From Nocardioides insulae DSM 17944 (GTDB lineage: Bacteria; Actinomycetota; Actinomycetes; Propionibacteriales; Nocardioidaceae): 64,000 nt of DNA. Every line of letters begins with the position of its first letter. Positions within the stretch are counted from its first letter, which is position 1. Below are positions 1-8,356 of the stretch, one piece after another. Location of the stretch: assembly GCF_000422825.1 (NCBI RefSeq), contig NZ_KE383928.1, positions 124,001-188,000 on the forward strand, written 5' to 3'. The translations under genes and the position numbers were made by a program. Below the pieces are notes generated by a model. The model saw only the letters and a list, made by a program, of their open reading frames with translations. It had not been told where the DNA came from and did not search any database.

Positions 1-137
1 CGGTGGAGGCCTCCTACACCCAGGTGGCCGACGACGAACCGACCCCGTTCCTGAGGGTCGCCGCCCCCGGCCTGGCCCTGGTCCTGGTCGGATTCCTGGG
101 GCTGGTGCTCGTCCGCAGCCTCCGCCGCCGCGCCTGA
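1..137 (+). CDS. C-terminal end of a membrane-anchored protein (partial)
   Basis: Only the last 44 codons are in the window; the reading frame is open from the first base and stops with TGA at 135-137. The visible part is a short polar stretch followed by one strongly hydrophobic segment (GLALVLVGFLGLVLV) and a basic tail (RSLRRRA), the usual look of a C-terminal membrane anchor with its positive end in the cytoplasm. Function cannot be inferred from this fragment. A small inverted repeat at 189-213 lies downstream, before the convergent proteasome activator gene. Confidence 0.6.
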   Translation, partial: VEASYTQVADDEPTPFLRVAAPGLALVLVGFLGLVLVRSLRRRA

Positions 138-146
138 CCCCCTCCC

Positions 147-213
147 GTTGAGTCGGGCGTCGTGGGCGGTTGATTCGGTCGTCGTGGACCGTTGAGTTGG
201 CCCGATTCAACGG
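147..213. repeat. Degenerate 22-bp triple repeat with terminal hairpin
   Basis: Three head-to-tail degenerate copies of about 22 bases built on GTTGA[G/T]TCGG and GTCGTGG follow each other in the gap between two convergent genes. The last copy is part of a 7-bp inverted repeat (CCGTTGA at 189-195 and TCAACGG at 207-213), which could act as a weak bidirectional terminator. Confidence 0.4.
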
Positions 214-231
214 TGCGGGGTGGGAGGGCGA

Positions 232-846
232 TCAGAGGTACATGCCGCCCGAGTCGCCCGGGCGGGACGGCGGCTGACCGGGGTGACCGGGGTGACCGGG
301 CTGACCGGGCTGACCCGGCGCGCCCGGCTGGCCGGGGGACATGCCTGCCGGAAGGCCGCGGCGGATCTGCTCGAACTGGGCACGGGCAGCGACCTGCTGG
401 GCGTAGATCGCGGTCTGGATGCCGTGGAAGAGACCCTCGAGCCAGCCGACCAGTTGCGCCTGGGCGATGCGGAGCTCGCTCTCCGAGGGCACCCGGTCCT
501 CGGTGAAGGGCAGCGAGAGACGGTCGAGCTCCTCGACCAGTTCGGGTGCGAGGCCGGCCTCGAGCTCCTGGATGGAGGAGCGGTGGATCTCGCGCAGCCT
601 GGTGCGGGACGCCTCGTCCAGCGGCGCGGCCTTCACCTCCTCGAGCAGCTGGCGGATCATGGAGCCGATCCGCATCACCTTGGCCGGCTGCTCCACCAGG
701 TCGGTCAGGGATCGCTCGGCCTCGCCGTCGCCGGGCGCGTCGGCACCCGAAGCTCCCTGCGTGCCCTCGGCCGCGGCCGGGGGCACGCTCATGGGCTGGC
801 CGTCGGGACCGATGACGATGATGTTCTCCTCGAGGTTCTCGGGCAT
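232..846 (-). CDS. bpa: Bacterial proteasome activator (Bpa/PafE-like)
   Basis: 204 residues. The start ATG at 846 gives MPENLEENIIVIGPDGQPM, the N-terminus seen in actinobacterial Bpa/PafE. A helical core (roughly residues 45-155, with PAKVMRIGSMIRQLLEEVK and LVGWLEGLFHGIQTAIYAQQ) is followed by a Pro/Gly-rich linker of GQPGHPGHPGQP type and the terminal GMYL. In mycobacterial Bpa the C-terminal GQYL docks into the 20S proteasome alpha ring and opens the gate without ATP; Met-Tyr-Leu here fits the hydrophobic-Tyr-X rule. The gene implies a functional 20S proteasome elsewhere in the genome. It stands alone, 35 bp from the transporter upstream of it. Confidence 0.9.
   Translation of the reverse strand: MPENLEENIIVIGPDGQPMSVPPAAAEGTQGASGADAPGDGEAERSLTDLVEQPAKVMRIGSMIRQLLEEVKAAPLDEASRTRLREIHRSSIQELEAGLAPELVEELDRLSLPFTEDRVPSESELRIAQAQLVGWLEGLFHGIQTAIYAQQVAARAQFEQIRRGLPAGMSPGQPGAPGQPGQPGHPGHPGQPPSRPGDSGGMYL
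272..334. repeat. Tandem 9-bp repeat encoding the Pro/Gly linker of Bpa
   Basis: Seven consecutive 9-base units of GG[G/C]TGACCG type run through the 3' part of bpa. On the coding strand each encodes three residues of Gln/His/Ala-Pro-Gly type, so copy-number changes would lengthen or shorten the flexible linker before the GMYL docking tail without shifting the frame. Confidence 0.8.
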
Positions 847-881
847 GGGCCCCAGCGTAACGACGCGGTGAGCGGCGCTGG

Positions 882-1892
882 TCAGTCCTGCGCGCCCGGG
901 GTGCGGAGGGCCATCCGGCGGGCCAGGACGCCGCACACGAGCAGTTGCAGTTGGTGGTAGATGACCAGCGGGATGATGACGATGCCGGCGGTCGCGCCGC
1001 CGTACACGATCGAGGCGAGCGGCGCGCCGCTGGTGAGGCTCTTCTGGGTGCCGCAGAACGCGACCGCCGGGGCCTCGTCGGGGCGGACCCACCAGAGCCG
1101 GCCGGAGAGGGTGGTGAGGGTCAGCACCGACGCCAGCAGTACGCCGCAGCCGGCCGTCACGAGGATCAGTTCGACGGGGGCGACCCGGGTCCAGACACCG
1201 GCGGTGACGGCGGCCCCGAAGGCGGCGTAGACGATCAGCAGGATGGCTCCGCGGTCGAGCACGCCGAGCATGCGCCGGTTCCGGGCCGCGGCGGCGCCCC
1301 AGCGGCGGTGCAGCAGCTGACCGATCGCGAACGGCACCAGGACCTGCACGACGATCCGGCCGAACGCCGCAAGGGTCAGGCCGCCGTGGCTGTGGGTGAG
1401 CAGTGCGACCAGCACGGGCGCCACCAGGACGCCGACCAGGTTGGACACGGCGGCCGCGCACACCGAGGTGGCGACGTTGCCGCCGGCCAGCGAGGTGAAC
1501 GCCGTCGAGGTCTGCACCACCGACGGCACCGCGCTGAGGAAGAGCAGGCCGAGGATGAGTTCGCGGGGAAGCAGGCCGGACAGCGCGAGGCTCAGCGCGA
1601 TCGCGAGCAACGGGAAGAGCAGGAAGGTCACAGACAGGATCAGCCCCTGGGTGCGCCAGGAACGCAGCCCGTCCCAGATCGCGGTGGGCGAGAGCCGGAC
1701 GCCGTTGAGGAAGAACAGCGCCGCCACGGCCAGCCCGCTGAGCAGGTCGAGTACGTCGAGCGCCCCGCCGCTGGCCGGCCACAGGGAGGCCAGCAGCACG
1801 GTCGCCACGAGAGCGAGCGTGAACGGGTCGACCAGACGGGCTCGCGTCCGGGTGGCCGCCGGACCGGCCCGGCGATCTTGCGTCGTACTCAC
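882..1892 (-). CDS. SBF-like (bile acid:sodium symporter family, YfeH-type) transporter
   Basis: 336 residues with about ten hydrophobic segments and little soluble sequence. The family-typical stretches are visible: FFLNGVRLSP near residue 60, LSAVPSVVQTSTAFTSLAGGN near 120 and AVAFCGTQKSLTSGAPLAS near 285, the last resembling the conserved sodium/substrate-binding crossover. Members are secondary transporters of organic anions in the inner membrane; the substrate cannot be told from sequence. It lies 13 bp downstream of the quinone oxidoreductase on the same strand and may be co-transcribed with it. Confidence 0.85.
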   Translation of the reverse strand: MSTTQDRRAGPAATRTRARLVDPFTLALVATVLLASLWPASGGALDVLDLLSGLAVAALFFLNGVRLSPTAIWDGLRSWRTQGLILSVTFLLFPLLAIALSLALSGLLPRELILGLLFLSAVPSVVQTSTAFTSLAGGNVATSVCAAAVSNLVGVLVAPVLVALLTHSHGGLTLAAFGRIVVQVLVPFAIGQLLHRRWGAAAARNRRMLGVLDRGAILLIVYAAFGAAVTAGVWTRVAPVELILVTAGCGVLLASVLTLTTLSGRLWWVRPDEAPAVAFCGTQKSLTSGAPLASIVYGGATAGIVIIPLVIYHQLQLLVCGVLARRMALRTPGAQD

Positions 1893-1905
1893 GTGGGGGT
1901 GGACC

Positions 1906-2889
1906 TCAGCCGTCGACCCGCAGGAGGATCTTGCCGCGGTGCTCGCCGGACTCCATCAGGGTGTGCGCGCGGCCGGCGTCCTCGAGCGGCATGATCTCGT
2001 GGATGATCGGCTTGATCGCGCCGGAGGTGACCAGTGGCCAGACGTGTTCGACGACCTCGGCGCAGATGGCGGACTTGCCCTCCACGGGGCGCGAGCGCAG
2101 CGCGGTGGCGATCACCGAGCCGCGCTTGCGGAGCAGCTTGTTGATGTCGAGCTCTGCCTTGGTGCCGCCCTGGAGTCCGATGATGACCAGTCGGCCGCCG
2201 TCGGCGAGGGCGTCGAGGTTGCGGGCGAGGTACTTGGCACCCATGTTGTCGAGGATGACGTCGGCGCCGTGGCCGTCGGTGCGTTCGCGGACTACGTCGA
2301 CGAAGTCCTGCTCGCGGTAGTCGATCACCACGTCGGCACCGAGTTCCAGGGCGGCCGCAGCCTTCTCGGGGCTCCCGACGGTGGTGAGCACCTGCGCCCC
2401 CAGCGCCGAGGCCAGCTGGATCGCGAAGGTGCCGATGCCACCCGACCCGCCGTGGACCAGGAACCGGTCGCCCGGGCCCAGGCGTCCGGCCATGACGATG
2501 TTGCTCCACACGGTCGCGGCCACCTCGGGAAGGGCCGCCGCCTCGACGAGGCCAACCCCGGCCGGCACCGGCATCAGCTGGCCGGCCGGTACGGCCACCC
2601 GGGTGGCGTAGCCGCCCGAGGCGAGCAGGGCGCACGCCTCGTCGCCGACCTGCCAGCCCTCCACACCGTCGCCGACCGCGGCCACCGTGCCGCTGCACTC
2701 CATGCCGAGGACGTCGTCCGAGCCGGGCGGGGGCGGGTAGAAGCCGCGGCGCTGCATCACGTCGGCCCGGTTGAGGCCGGCCGCTGCCACGGCCAGCACC
2801 ACCTCGCCGGGGCCGGGCTCGGGATCGGGGAGTTCGATGACCCTCAGGTCGTCGGGGTCACAGGGTTCCTGGGCGAGGACGGCGCGCAT
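1906..2889 (-). CDS. NAD(P)H-quinone oxidoreductase, zinc-independent MDR family (PIG3/QOR type)
   Basis: 327 residues, the normal length for quinone oxidoreductases of the medium-chain dehydrogenase/reductase superfamily. A GroES-like N-terminal domain is followed by the nucleotide-binding fold with HGGSGGIGTFAIQLASALGA near residues 140-160. The structural-zinc cysteine cluster is missing, as expected for this subfamily. The likely reaction is NAD(P)H-dependent reduction of quinones or enones. ATG at 2889 is followed by MRAVLAQEPCDPDDLRV, a typical start. Cytoplasmic; no local pathway context. Confidence 0.9.
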   Translation of the reverse strand: MRAVLAQEPCDPDDLRVIELPDPEPGPGEVVLAVAAAGLNRADVMQRRGFYPPPPGSDDVLGMECSGTVAAVGDGVEGWQVGDEACALLASGGYATRVAVPAGQLMPVPAGVGLVEAAALPEVAATVWSNIVMAGRLGPGDRFLVHGGSGGIGTFAIQLASALGAQVLTTVGSPEKAAAALELGADVVIDYREQDFVDVVRERTDGHGADVILDNMGAKYLARNLDALADGGRLVIIGLQGGTKAELDINKLLRKRGSVIATALRSRPVEGKSAICAEVVEHVWPLVTSGAIKPIIHEIMPLEDAGRAHTLMESGEHRGKILLRVDG

Positions 2890-3000
2890 GCCGACCAGCG
2901 TAGGGACGCCGGGGCCTCCCGTCCGCCGACGGTGGGATACCTCATATGGTCGGGCGTCGAGAAGCGGCCCGGGTCCGGGTCGGACCGGTACGCCGCGGCC

Positions 3001-3591
3001 TCAGCCCAAGGAGCGCAGGTCCGCCCAGGTGTCGATGTCGCGGTACTCCTGGCCACGGCCGGCGATCTCGACCAGGCCGAGCGGGGCCAGGAACCGGCGC
3101 AGCGGGAGACCGTGCCGCTCCTCGGGGGCGGGCAGGACGGCGCGGAGCCGGTCGGTGCGCACGGCCAGGGCGAGCTGTCGCCGACCCTCGGGGTCGGTGA
3201 GGATCGCGCCGTCCGGGGCGTCCGCTTCGACTGGTTCGGCCGGTTCGGCCGCGGCGAGCAACCGGGCCACGGTGGCGCGGGTGATGCGGGGCATGTCGAC
3301 CGCCAGGATCACGACGTACGCCGAGGGGCGGGCGAGCGTCTCGAGTCCGGCCGCCAATCCGGCCACGGGGCCGCCGTACGGGGGATCCTCGCGGGTGGAC
3401 AGGACCGGTGTCGAGGTGGGTGGGGTGTCCCCGACGACGACGACCTCGCCGGCCCCGGTGACCGCGTCGAGGGCGCGGTCCAGCAGCGTGCGTCCCTCGA
3501 ACTCGACCTCGGCCTTGGCCACGCCGCCCAGCCGCTCGCCGCGGCCGCCGGAGAGGACGATCGCGGACCACGAGGCCGGGGCGGAACTCAT
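3001..3591 (-). CDS. MobA-like NTP transferase domain protein
   Basis: 196 residues. The N-terminal nucleotide-binding loop LSGGRGERLGG followed by a lysine (residues 13-27) and the metal-binding DMP (AVDMPRI near residue 98) mark the MobA-like nucleotidyltransferase fold. MobA attaches GMP to molybdopterin; homologues use other acceptors. The loop departs somewhat from the classical RMGxDK motif and no other cofactor genes lie nearby, so molybdenum cofactor guanylylation is plausible but not certain. It is divergent from the nitrilase-family gene with a 22-bp gap. Confidence 0.75.
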   Translation of the reverse strand: MSSAPASWSAIVLSGGRGERLGGVAKAEVEFEGRTLLDRALDAVTGAGEVVVVGDTPPTSTPVLSTREDPPYGGPVAGLAAGLETLARPSAYVVILAVDMPRITRATVARLLAAAEPAEPVEADAPDGAILTDPEGRRQLALAVRTDRLRAVLPAPEERHGLPLRRFLAPLGLVEIAGRGQEYRDIDTWADLRSLG

Positions 3592-3613
3592 GGCCTCACC
3601 CTAGGCTGGCCCC

Positions 3614-4390
3614 ATGGTTTGGGAGACGCTGGACGTGGCACTGGTTCAGGAGGCCTCGGGGTTGGAGCCCGCCGACAACCGGGCTCGGCTCGAGTCGCTC
3701 ACCCCGGACGGCGCGGACCTGGTGGTGTTCCCGGAGGCGTTCGCCCGCGACTTCGGGCCGGCCGGCGACGACGTGAGCGGGTCGGCGGAGCCGCTGGAGG
3801 GCCCCTTCGTCACCGAACTGACCCGCCTGGCCGGGGCCCGGTCCAGCACGGTGGTGGCCGGGATGTTCGAGACCTCGGACGACGCCGCCCGGCCCTACAA
3901 CACCCTGGTGGCGACCGGACCGGACGGGTTGATGGCGGCGTACCGCAAGATCCACCTCTACGACTCCTTCGGCTATCGCGAGTCGGACCGGCTCAGCCCC
4001 GGACCGTTGAGTCCCGTGGTGCTCGAGGTCGCCGGCGTGCCGGTGGGCCTGATGACCTGCTACGACCTCCGCTTCCCCGAGCTGGCGCGGCGGTTGGTCG
4101 ACCTGGGTGCCGAGGTGCTGGTGCTGCCGACCGCCTGGGTGGCCGGGAAGCGCAAGCTGGACCACTGGCGCACCCTGGTGCGGGCACGGGCGATCGAGAA
4201 CACCGTGTACGTCCTCGCCGCCGCCCAGCCCGCACCGCGCTACACCGGCCACTCGCTGATCGTCGATCCGCTCGGCGACGTGGTCGCGGAGGGCGGCGAT
4301 GAGGGCGACCTGGTGCGGGCCAGGCTGGACCGTTCGGTGCTGACCAAGGCCAGGTCCGTCAACCCCAGCCTGGACAACCGGCGACTGTAG
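3614..4390 (+). CDS. Carbon-nitrogen hydrolase (nitrilase superfamily amidase)
   Basis: 258 residues, a complete single-domain nitrilase fold. The Glu-Lys-Cys catalytic triad is in place: Glu41 in VVFPEAFARD, Lys112 in YRKIHLYDSFG and Cys149 in LMTCYDLRFPEL. The pattern is closest to the Nit1/Nit2 group, which hydrolyses omega-amides and deaminated glutathione-type side products, so a metabolite-repair amidase role is a reasonable inference. Start ATG at 3614. Cytoplasmic. Confidence 0.88.
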   Translation: MVWETLDVALVQEASGLEPADNRARLESLTPDGADLVVFPEAFARDFGPAGDDVSGSAEPLEGPFVTELTRLAGARSSTVVAGMFETSDDAARPYNTLVATGPDGLMAAYRKIHLYDSFGYRESDRLSPGPLSPVVLEVAGVPVGLMTCYDLRFPELARRLVDLGAEVLVLPTAWVAGKRKLDHWRTLVRARAIENTVYVLAAAQPAPRYTGHSLIVDPLGDVVAEGGDEGDLVRARLDRSVLTKARSVNPSLDNRRL

Positions 4391-4400
4391 GGTTCGGCGG

Positions 4401-5585
4401 GTGAGTCGAGCAGCCCCCCGTCGCCGCGCCGAACCCGGGCACCGGATCCGGGGCAGCAGGACAGGCGCTCTCGTGGCCGGCCCGTCCGCCGCTGAGCCCC
4501 TCGATGAGCAGAGCCCGCCGGCGCTCGCGCTCGAGGGGCCGGTCAACCCCGTATCGGTCCAGCCGGATCGGGCTCGGCGCGCGCCGATGCCTGCCGTCCT
4601 GGTCTGGTTGGTGGCGGTGCTGGGTGGCGTCGCCGCCCTCGCCGCCGCGATCGTCCCGGTCGGCCCGAGCTGGCTGGGTGAGGTCGGGGCGGTGGTGGTG
4701 GCGACCGCCTTCGCCGCCGGGTTGGCCGAACGGATCGGCGGGCGGGTGCCCGTCTGGGGCGGCCTGGCCCTGGCGGTGGGAGCAGTGGTGCTGCTCAGCG
4801 ACCTCGCGTGGGACGACCCGGTGATGCTCCGTAACGGCGCCGCCGTGATGACCGCCGCCGTGGCCGCCGTCCTGGCGGTGATGGCGACGGTGCCGGCGCC
4901 GAGCTTCCGGCACGCCGTACGCGAGTGCCTCATCGCCACCGTCATCGCCGGGATCGGCGCGATGGCGGTGCTCGGACTGCGTCCCGACGTACGACTGGTG
5001 TCCTTCGAGTACGCCGTGCTGGTGGTCGCCGGGGTCGGGGCCTTCCTGGTGGTCTACCGGCTCGGCGCCGGCCTCCACGGACTGGGTCGCCGCGGGATCG
5101 TGATCGTGCTGCTGGGTGGGGCGCTGCTCGCGGTCTCGCTGCTCTACGCCGAGACCCTGCGCCGGTACGGCACGCCCGGGCTCGTCGACAGCCTGCTGGA
5201 CACCGTGCGCTGGTCCCGGGACCAGTTGGGCGCCTTCCCGCGGCCGATCGAGACCATCCTGGGAATCCCCGCGCTGGCCTGGGGCACCCACATGCGAGCT
5301 CGCCGCCGCCAGGGCTGGTGGGTCTGCATGTTCGGCGTCGCGGCCACCGCCACCACCGCCACCGCGCTGGTCAACCCCGACGTCACCGTGGTCGAGTGCG
5401 CCCTGTCGGTCGCCTACAGCCTCGTGCTGGGGCTGATCATCGGCTGGATCGTCATCCGCGTCGACATCTCCCTGACAGGTGGACAGGAGCCGGGCGGACG
5501 CAGCGCCGGTCGTCGCGCGGCGACGGTGGGCGACGCCTCGCCCGCGGTCCGACCCGAGCCGGCCCGCACAGCCGCCCTGCTCTGA
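4401..5585 (+). CDS. Polytopic membrane protein of unknown function
   Basis: 394 residues from the GTG at 4401. The first 62 residues are Arg/Pro-rich and an ATG at 4587 (MPAVLVWLV) sits right before the first hydrophobic segment, so the true start may be there. About nine or ten membrane segments follow, then a basic C-terminal tail (GGRSAGRRAAT). I recognise no family. It begins 10 bp after the amidase gene and precedes a flippase-like membrane protein, suggesting one transcription unit. Confidence 0.7.
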   Translation: MSRAAPRRRAEPGHRIRGSRTGALVAGPSAAEPLDEQSPPALALEGPVNPVSVQPDRARRAPMPAVLVWLVAVLGGVAALAAAIVPVGPSWLGEVGAVVVATAFAAGLAERIGGRVPVWGGLALAVGAVVLLSDLAWDDPVMLRNGAAVMTAAVAAVLAVMATVPAPSFRHAVRECLIATVIAGIGAMAVLGLRPDVRLVSFEYAVLVVAGVGAFLVVYRLGAGLHGLGRRGIVIVLLGGALLAVSLLYAETLRRYGTPGLVDSLLDTVRWSRDQLGAFPRPIETILGIPALAWGTHMRARRRQGWWVCMFGVAATATTATALVNPDVTVVECALSVAYSLVLGLIIGWIVIRVDISLTGGQEPGGRSAGRRAATVGDASPAVRPEPARTAALL

Positions 5586-5633
5586 GACGCTACTTCGGGA
5601 CGGACCCACGGGACGACGAGGGAGGGCCGGGAC

Positions 5634-6701
5634 ATGGGTGTGAAGGACTCCCTCCGCGCGTTCGTCCGCCGGTGGGGTTGGCGGACGGTGGGCCTGGTGG
5701 TCACCGGCGTGGGCCTGTACGTCGTGATGCCCAGCCTCCTCACCATGCTCGGTGCCTGGCCGCAACTGGCTCGGGTGGAACCACGCTGGTTCGTCGTACT
5801 GGCGCTTCTGGAGACGGGCAGCCTGGCCGGGCTGTGGTGGCTCACCCGGATCGCCCTCTCACCCGGTCACGGGGGCGAGGGCGAAGGGGACGGCGTGGGA
5901 TGGGGGTCCGCCGCGACCGCCCAGTTGGCCGGCAACGCCGCCAGCAAGGTGATCCCCGGTGGTGCGGCGGTCGGTGGCGTCGTCCAGGGGCGGGTGCTGG
6001 TGACCGCCGGTCAGAAGACCGGCGCGGTGGTCTCCGCTCTCACCGCGAGCAACCTGCTGACCACCGCGGTGCTGCTCCTGCTGCCGGTCCTCACCATCCC
6101 GGCGCTGATCATCGGCCCTCCACCGGCTCGGCAACTGCAGCTGGGTCTGGTGGTGTCCCTGGTGATCGCGGTGGTGATCGTGGCGATCGGCGTCATCGCC
6201 CTGACCTGGCCGGTCGCGGTGGCCGCCACCGGCCGGGTGATCGGCCGGGCGGCGCATCTGGTGCGACGAAGCTGGTCGGCGGACCGGGTGGCCGAGGGCC
6301 TGATGGCCCAGCGCGACCGGATCGCGGCCGCGTTCGCCGGGCAGTGGTACCGGGCGGTGTTCGCCGCCGCGGTCAACCGGATGTTCGACTACGCCGCGCT
6401 GGTGGCCGCGCTGGTGGCGTTCGGAGCCCATGCCCGCCCCGCGGAGGTGCTGCTCGCCTACGTCGTGGCGCAGGCCCTCGCTTTCGTCCCCATCACCCCC
6501 GGCGGCCTGGGTTTCGTCGACGCGGGACTGACCGCGCTCCTGGTGGTGATCGGCATCCCCACCGACACCGCGGTCATCGGGACGCTGCTCTACCGGCTCT
6601 TCTCCTTCTGGCTGCCGATCCCCGTCGGCGTGCTCGCCTGGGCCGGTTGGCGGATCGGCTCCTCCCGCCTACGCCCTCCGAGCACGTCGAGCGAACCCTG
6701 A
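5634..6701 (+). CDS. Lysylphosphatidylglycerol synthase TM-domain/YbhN-like flippase family protein
   Basis: 355 residues with eight or so membrane segments in the arrangement of the LPG_synthase_TM (YbhN/AglD-like) family. Conserved features include the AQLAGNAASKVIPGGAAVGG stretch near residues 98-117 and FVPITPGGLGFVDAGLTALL near 285-304, both diagnostic. Stand-alone members have been linked to lipid or lipid-linked glycan flipping; the lysyltransferase domain of MprF is absent here. ATG at 5634 follows GAGGGAGGG. Probably co-transcribed with the membrane gene before it. Confidence 0.82.
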   Translation: MGVKDSLRAFVRRWGWRTVGLVVTGVGLYVVMPSLLTMLGAWPQLARVEPRWFVVLALLETGSLAGLWWLTRIALSPGHGGEGEGDGVGWGSAATAQLAGNAASKVIPGGAAVGGVVQGRVLVTAGQKTGAVVSALTASNLLTTAVLLLLPVLTIPALIIGPPPARQLQLGLVVSLVIAVVIVAIGVIALTWPVAVAATGRVIGRAAHLVRRSWSADRVAEGLMAQRDRIAAAFAGQWYRAVFAAAVNRMFDYAALVAALVAFGAHARPAEVLLAYVVAQALAFVPITPGGLGFVDAGLTALLVVIGIPTDTAVIGTLLYRLFSFWLPIPVGVLAWAGWRIGSSRLRPPSTSSEP

Positions 6702-6846
6702 CGAGCCGTGCCGGGGCCGCCCACGAGCCGAAGTTCGGGCCGCTGAACTCGGCAGTCGGCCATGCGCCCAGCCCCTGCGTGCAGGCGCTCCGCTCGCGTA
6801 GCGGCACGGGAGGCGGCGAAGGAGCCCGTGGGAGACGAGGCGGCAG

Positions 6847-6931
6847 CAGAGGGGGCGGGATTCGAACCCGCGGTAGGTCTCCCTACGACCGCTTTCAAGG
6901 CGGTTCCGATAGGCCACTCCGGCACCCCTCC
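6847..6931 (-). tRNA. tRNA-Ser (anticodon TGA)
   Basis: An 85-nt cloverleaf reads on the minus strand from GGAGGGG (complement of 6925-6931) to CCCCTCT plus discriminator G. The anticodon stem has the loop CTTGAAA, giving anticodon TGA. A long variable arm (GTAGGG/CCTAC type) is present as required for a class II tRNA, and the T-arm reads GCGGG TTCGAAT CCCGC. CCA is not encoded. The first acceptor pair is G-U. Confidence 0.95.
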
Positions 6932-7019
6932 CGGGCCTCGTCGTCCGGGGACGGCGCTGCCACGGAACCCAAGCCTAGGGCACTCGGCGGACGGTCGAAC
7001 GAGCGGTGAGAGGTTCGCC

Positions 7020-7400
7020 CTACTCCGAGCCGCCGAGTTCGAGTTCGACGTCGTCGTAGGCGAGATCCCGGATGCGCTGGGCGTGATGGTTGACGTCGAC
7101 GATCAGGCGGCGCAGGTCGTGCCGCACCCGCTCCAGGTCCGGCGCCTCCAACACCTGTTGGGCCAGGGTGGAGATCCGGATCAGGAGACCGTTGCGCTCC
7201 TTGAGGGTGACGCCGCCGCGGGCGGCGAGCCAGGCATCCTGGGCGCTGGAGCTCTCGCTCATCAGGGCGTCGCGCACCGAGCCGAGCCGTTGCCGGACCC
7301 GCCAGCGCCACGTGCCCACCGAGGTGCCGCTTCGGCGCGGGGTCTCGACGGCGTCCTGCAGCGCGTGCAGTGCCGAGGCGAGCGGGGTCGTCGTCGTCAT
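7020..7400 (-). CDS. Conserved hypothetical cytoplasmic protein
   Basis: 126 residues from ATG at 7400, preceded on its strand by GGGAGGCGCG. It is all-helical in appearance, with heptad-like stretches (LASALHALQDAVE, LLIRISTLAQQVLEA, RVRHDLRRLIVDVNHHAQRIRDL) and an acidic C-terminus (YDDVELELGGSE). No signal peptide or membrane segment. I do not recognise a family. It is divergent from the PH-domain-like membrane protein with a 114-bp gap that would hold both promoters. Confidence 0.72.
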   Translation of the reverse strand: MTTTTPLASALHALQDAVETPRRSGTSVGTWRWRVRQRLGSVRDALMSESSSAQDAWLAARGGVTLKERNGLLIRISTLAQQVLEAPDLERVRHDLRRLIVDVNHHAQRIRDLAYDDVELELGGSE

Positions 7401-7514
7401 CGCGCCTCCCGGTGTTGTCCATCGAGTGTGACCCAGCTCATCTGACCAGACAAGGTGCCCTCGGTGAAGCCTTGCCGGTTCGGTCGTGCGCGCTGAGCAG
7501 GGGAGAATGACCGT

Positions 7515-8054
7515 ATGCCCGAGCAGGACCCCACCCAGCACCCTGACCAGTCCGTGGCACCCGTCCCGGGCGCGCACGAGCCGGTGTATTACCGACTCGC
7601 CCCGGCCGTGAGCGTGCGCTTCGTCGGGCTCGCCCTGGTGGCCGTCGCGCTGCTCCTGTTCGCGCTCACCCTCGTGGTCGCGGTCGCCGGCTGGTCGATG
7701 GACCTGGTGGTGATCGCGGCGGTGCTGGGCCTGGCCGGCGTACTCGTCCTCGGGTGGTGGCTGCGGTCGCGCGCCTACGTGCTGCGCTGCACCCCGGAGG
7801 GCTACACCGTGCGGATGGTGCGCTCGGCCGGCGTCACGCAGGCCCGATGGACCCAGGTCGAGGATGCCGTCACGGTGACCCGGCACGAGATCCCGTGTGT
7901 CGTGCTGCGGCTCAAGGAAGGCACGACCACGACCATCCCGGTCTCGGTCCTCGGGGTCGATCGGGAACGGTTCGTGCGGGAGCTGCAGGAGCACCTGCAA
8001 CGGGGCAACGGACTGCGGATGCCACCGCGCGGCAAGCGTCCGCGCACCCCCTGA
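7515..8054 (+). CDS. Two-TM membrane protein with PH-like domain
   Basis: 179 residues. An acidic and proline-containing N-terminus (about 28 residues) is followed by two adjacent membrane segments (roughly 37-60 and 63-82) and a soluble beta-rich C-terminal region beginning at YVLRCTPEGYTVRMVRSAGV. The layout matches small actinobacterial bPH (PF10756-like) proteins, whose function is unknown. The tail is strongly basic (PPRGKRPRTP). ATG at 7515 fits the distance to the upstream GGGAGAATGACCGT. Confidence 0.72.
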   Translation: MPEQDPTQHPDQSVAPVPGAHEPVYYRLAPAVSVRFVGLALVAVALLLFALTLVVAVAGWSMDLVVIAAVLGLAGVLVLGWWLRSRAYVLRCTPEGYTVRMVRSAGVTQARWTQVEDAVTVTRHEIPCVVLRLKEGTTTTIPVSVLGVDRERFVRELQEHLQRGNGLRMPPRGKRPRTP

Positions 8055-8096
8055 TTCGCGGGTGAGCCGCTTGGCCTTGTAGCCTGTTCGCGCGCT

Positions 8097-8190
8097 GGAG
8101 GTGTCGCCTAGTCTGGTCTATGGCGCCCGCCTGCTAAGCGGGTTTGGGGCTACAACCCCATCGAGGGTTCAAATCCCTCCACCTCCGCCA
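8097..8190 (+). tRNA. tRNA-Ser (anticodon GCT)
   Basis: GGAGGTG at 8097-8103 pairs with CACCTCC at 8180-8186; discriminator G and an encoded CCA end at 8190. The anticodon loop CTGCTAA gives anticodon GCT. A long variable arm (TTGGGGCTACAACCCCA region) confirms a class II serine tRNA. A rho-independent terminator follows at 8218-8242. Confidence 0.96.
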
Positions 8191-8217
8191 GTCGTGAGGT
8201 CCCAGGACCTACCGCGA

Positions 8218-8242
8218 GACCCCGCCCGATCCGGGCGGGGTC
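8218..8242 (+). terminator. Terminator downstream of tRNA-Ser(GCT)
   Basis: GACCCCGCCC and GGGCGGGGTC form a perfect stem around a 5-base loop, followed by TTCGT rather than a full T-run, common for high-GC actinobacteria. Confidence 0.8.
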
Positions 8243-8356
8243 TTCGTGCGTCCGGGCCTCGCGGCGCCCGACGTAGCGCGCCACTCGCCCGGATCTACAC
8301 GGAACCTCCACACCTCCTCCCGGCCTTGGGCAGGTTCGCGCTCCTAGCCTTCCCAT

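Noticed and set aside
272..334. CRISPR-like short repeat array
   Set aside because: Units are 9 bp without spacers and lie inside the bpa coding region; they encode a Pro/Gly linker. No CRISPR array or cas gene is seen anywhere.
1396..4302. Long plus-strand frame opposite the transporter, oxidoreductase and MobA-like genes
   Set aside because: It spans three well supported minus-strand genes and the start of the amidase gene, has no coherent domain and is a shadow of GC-rich coding sequence.
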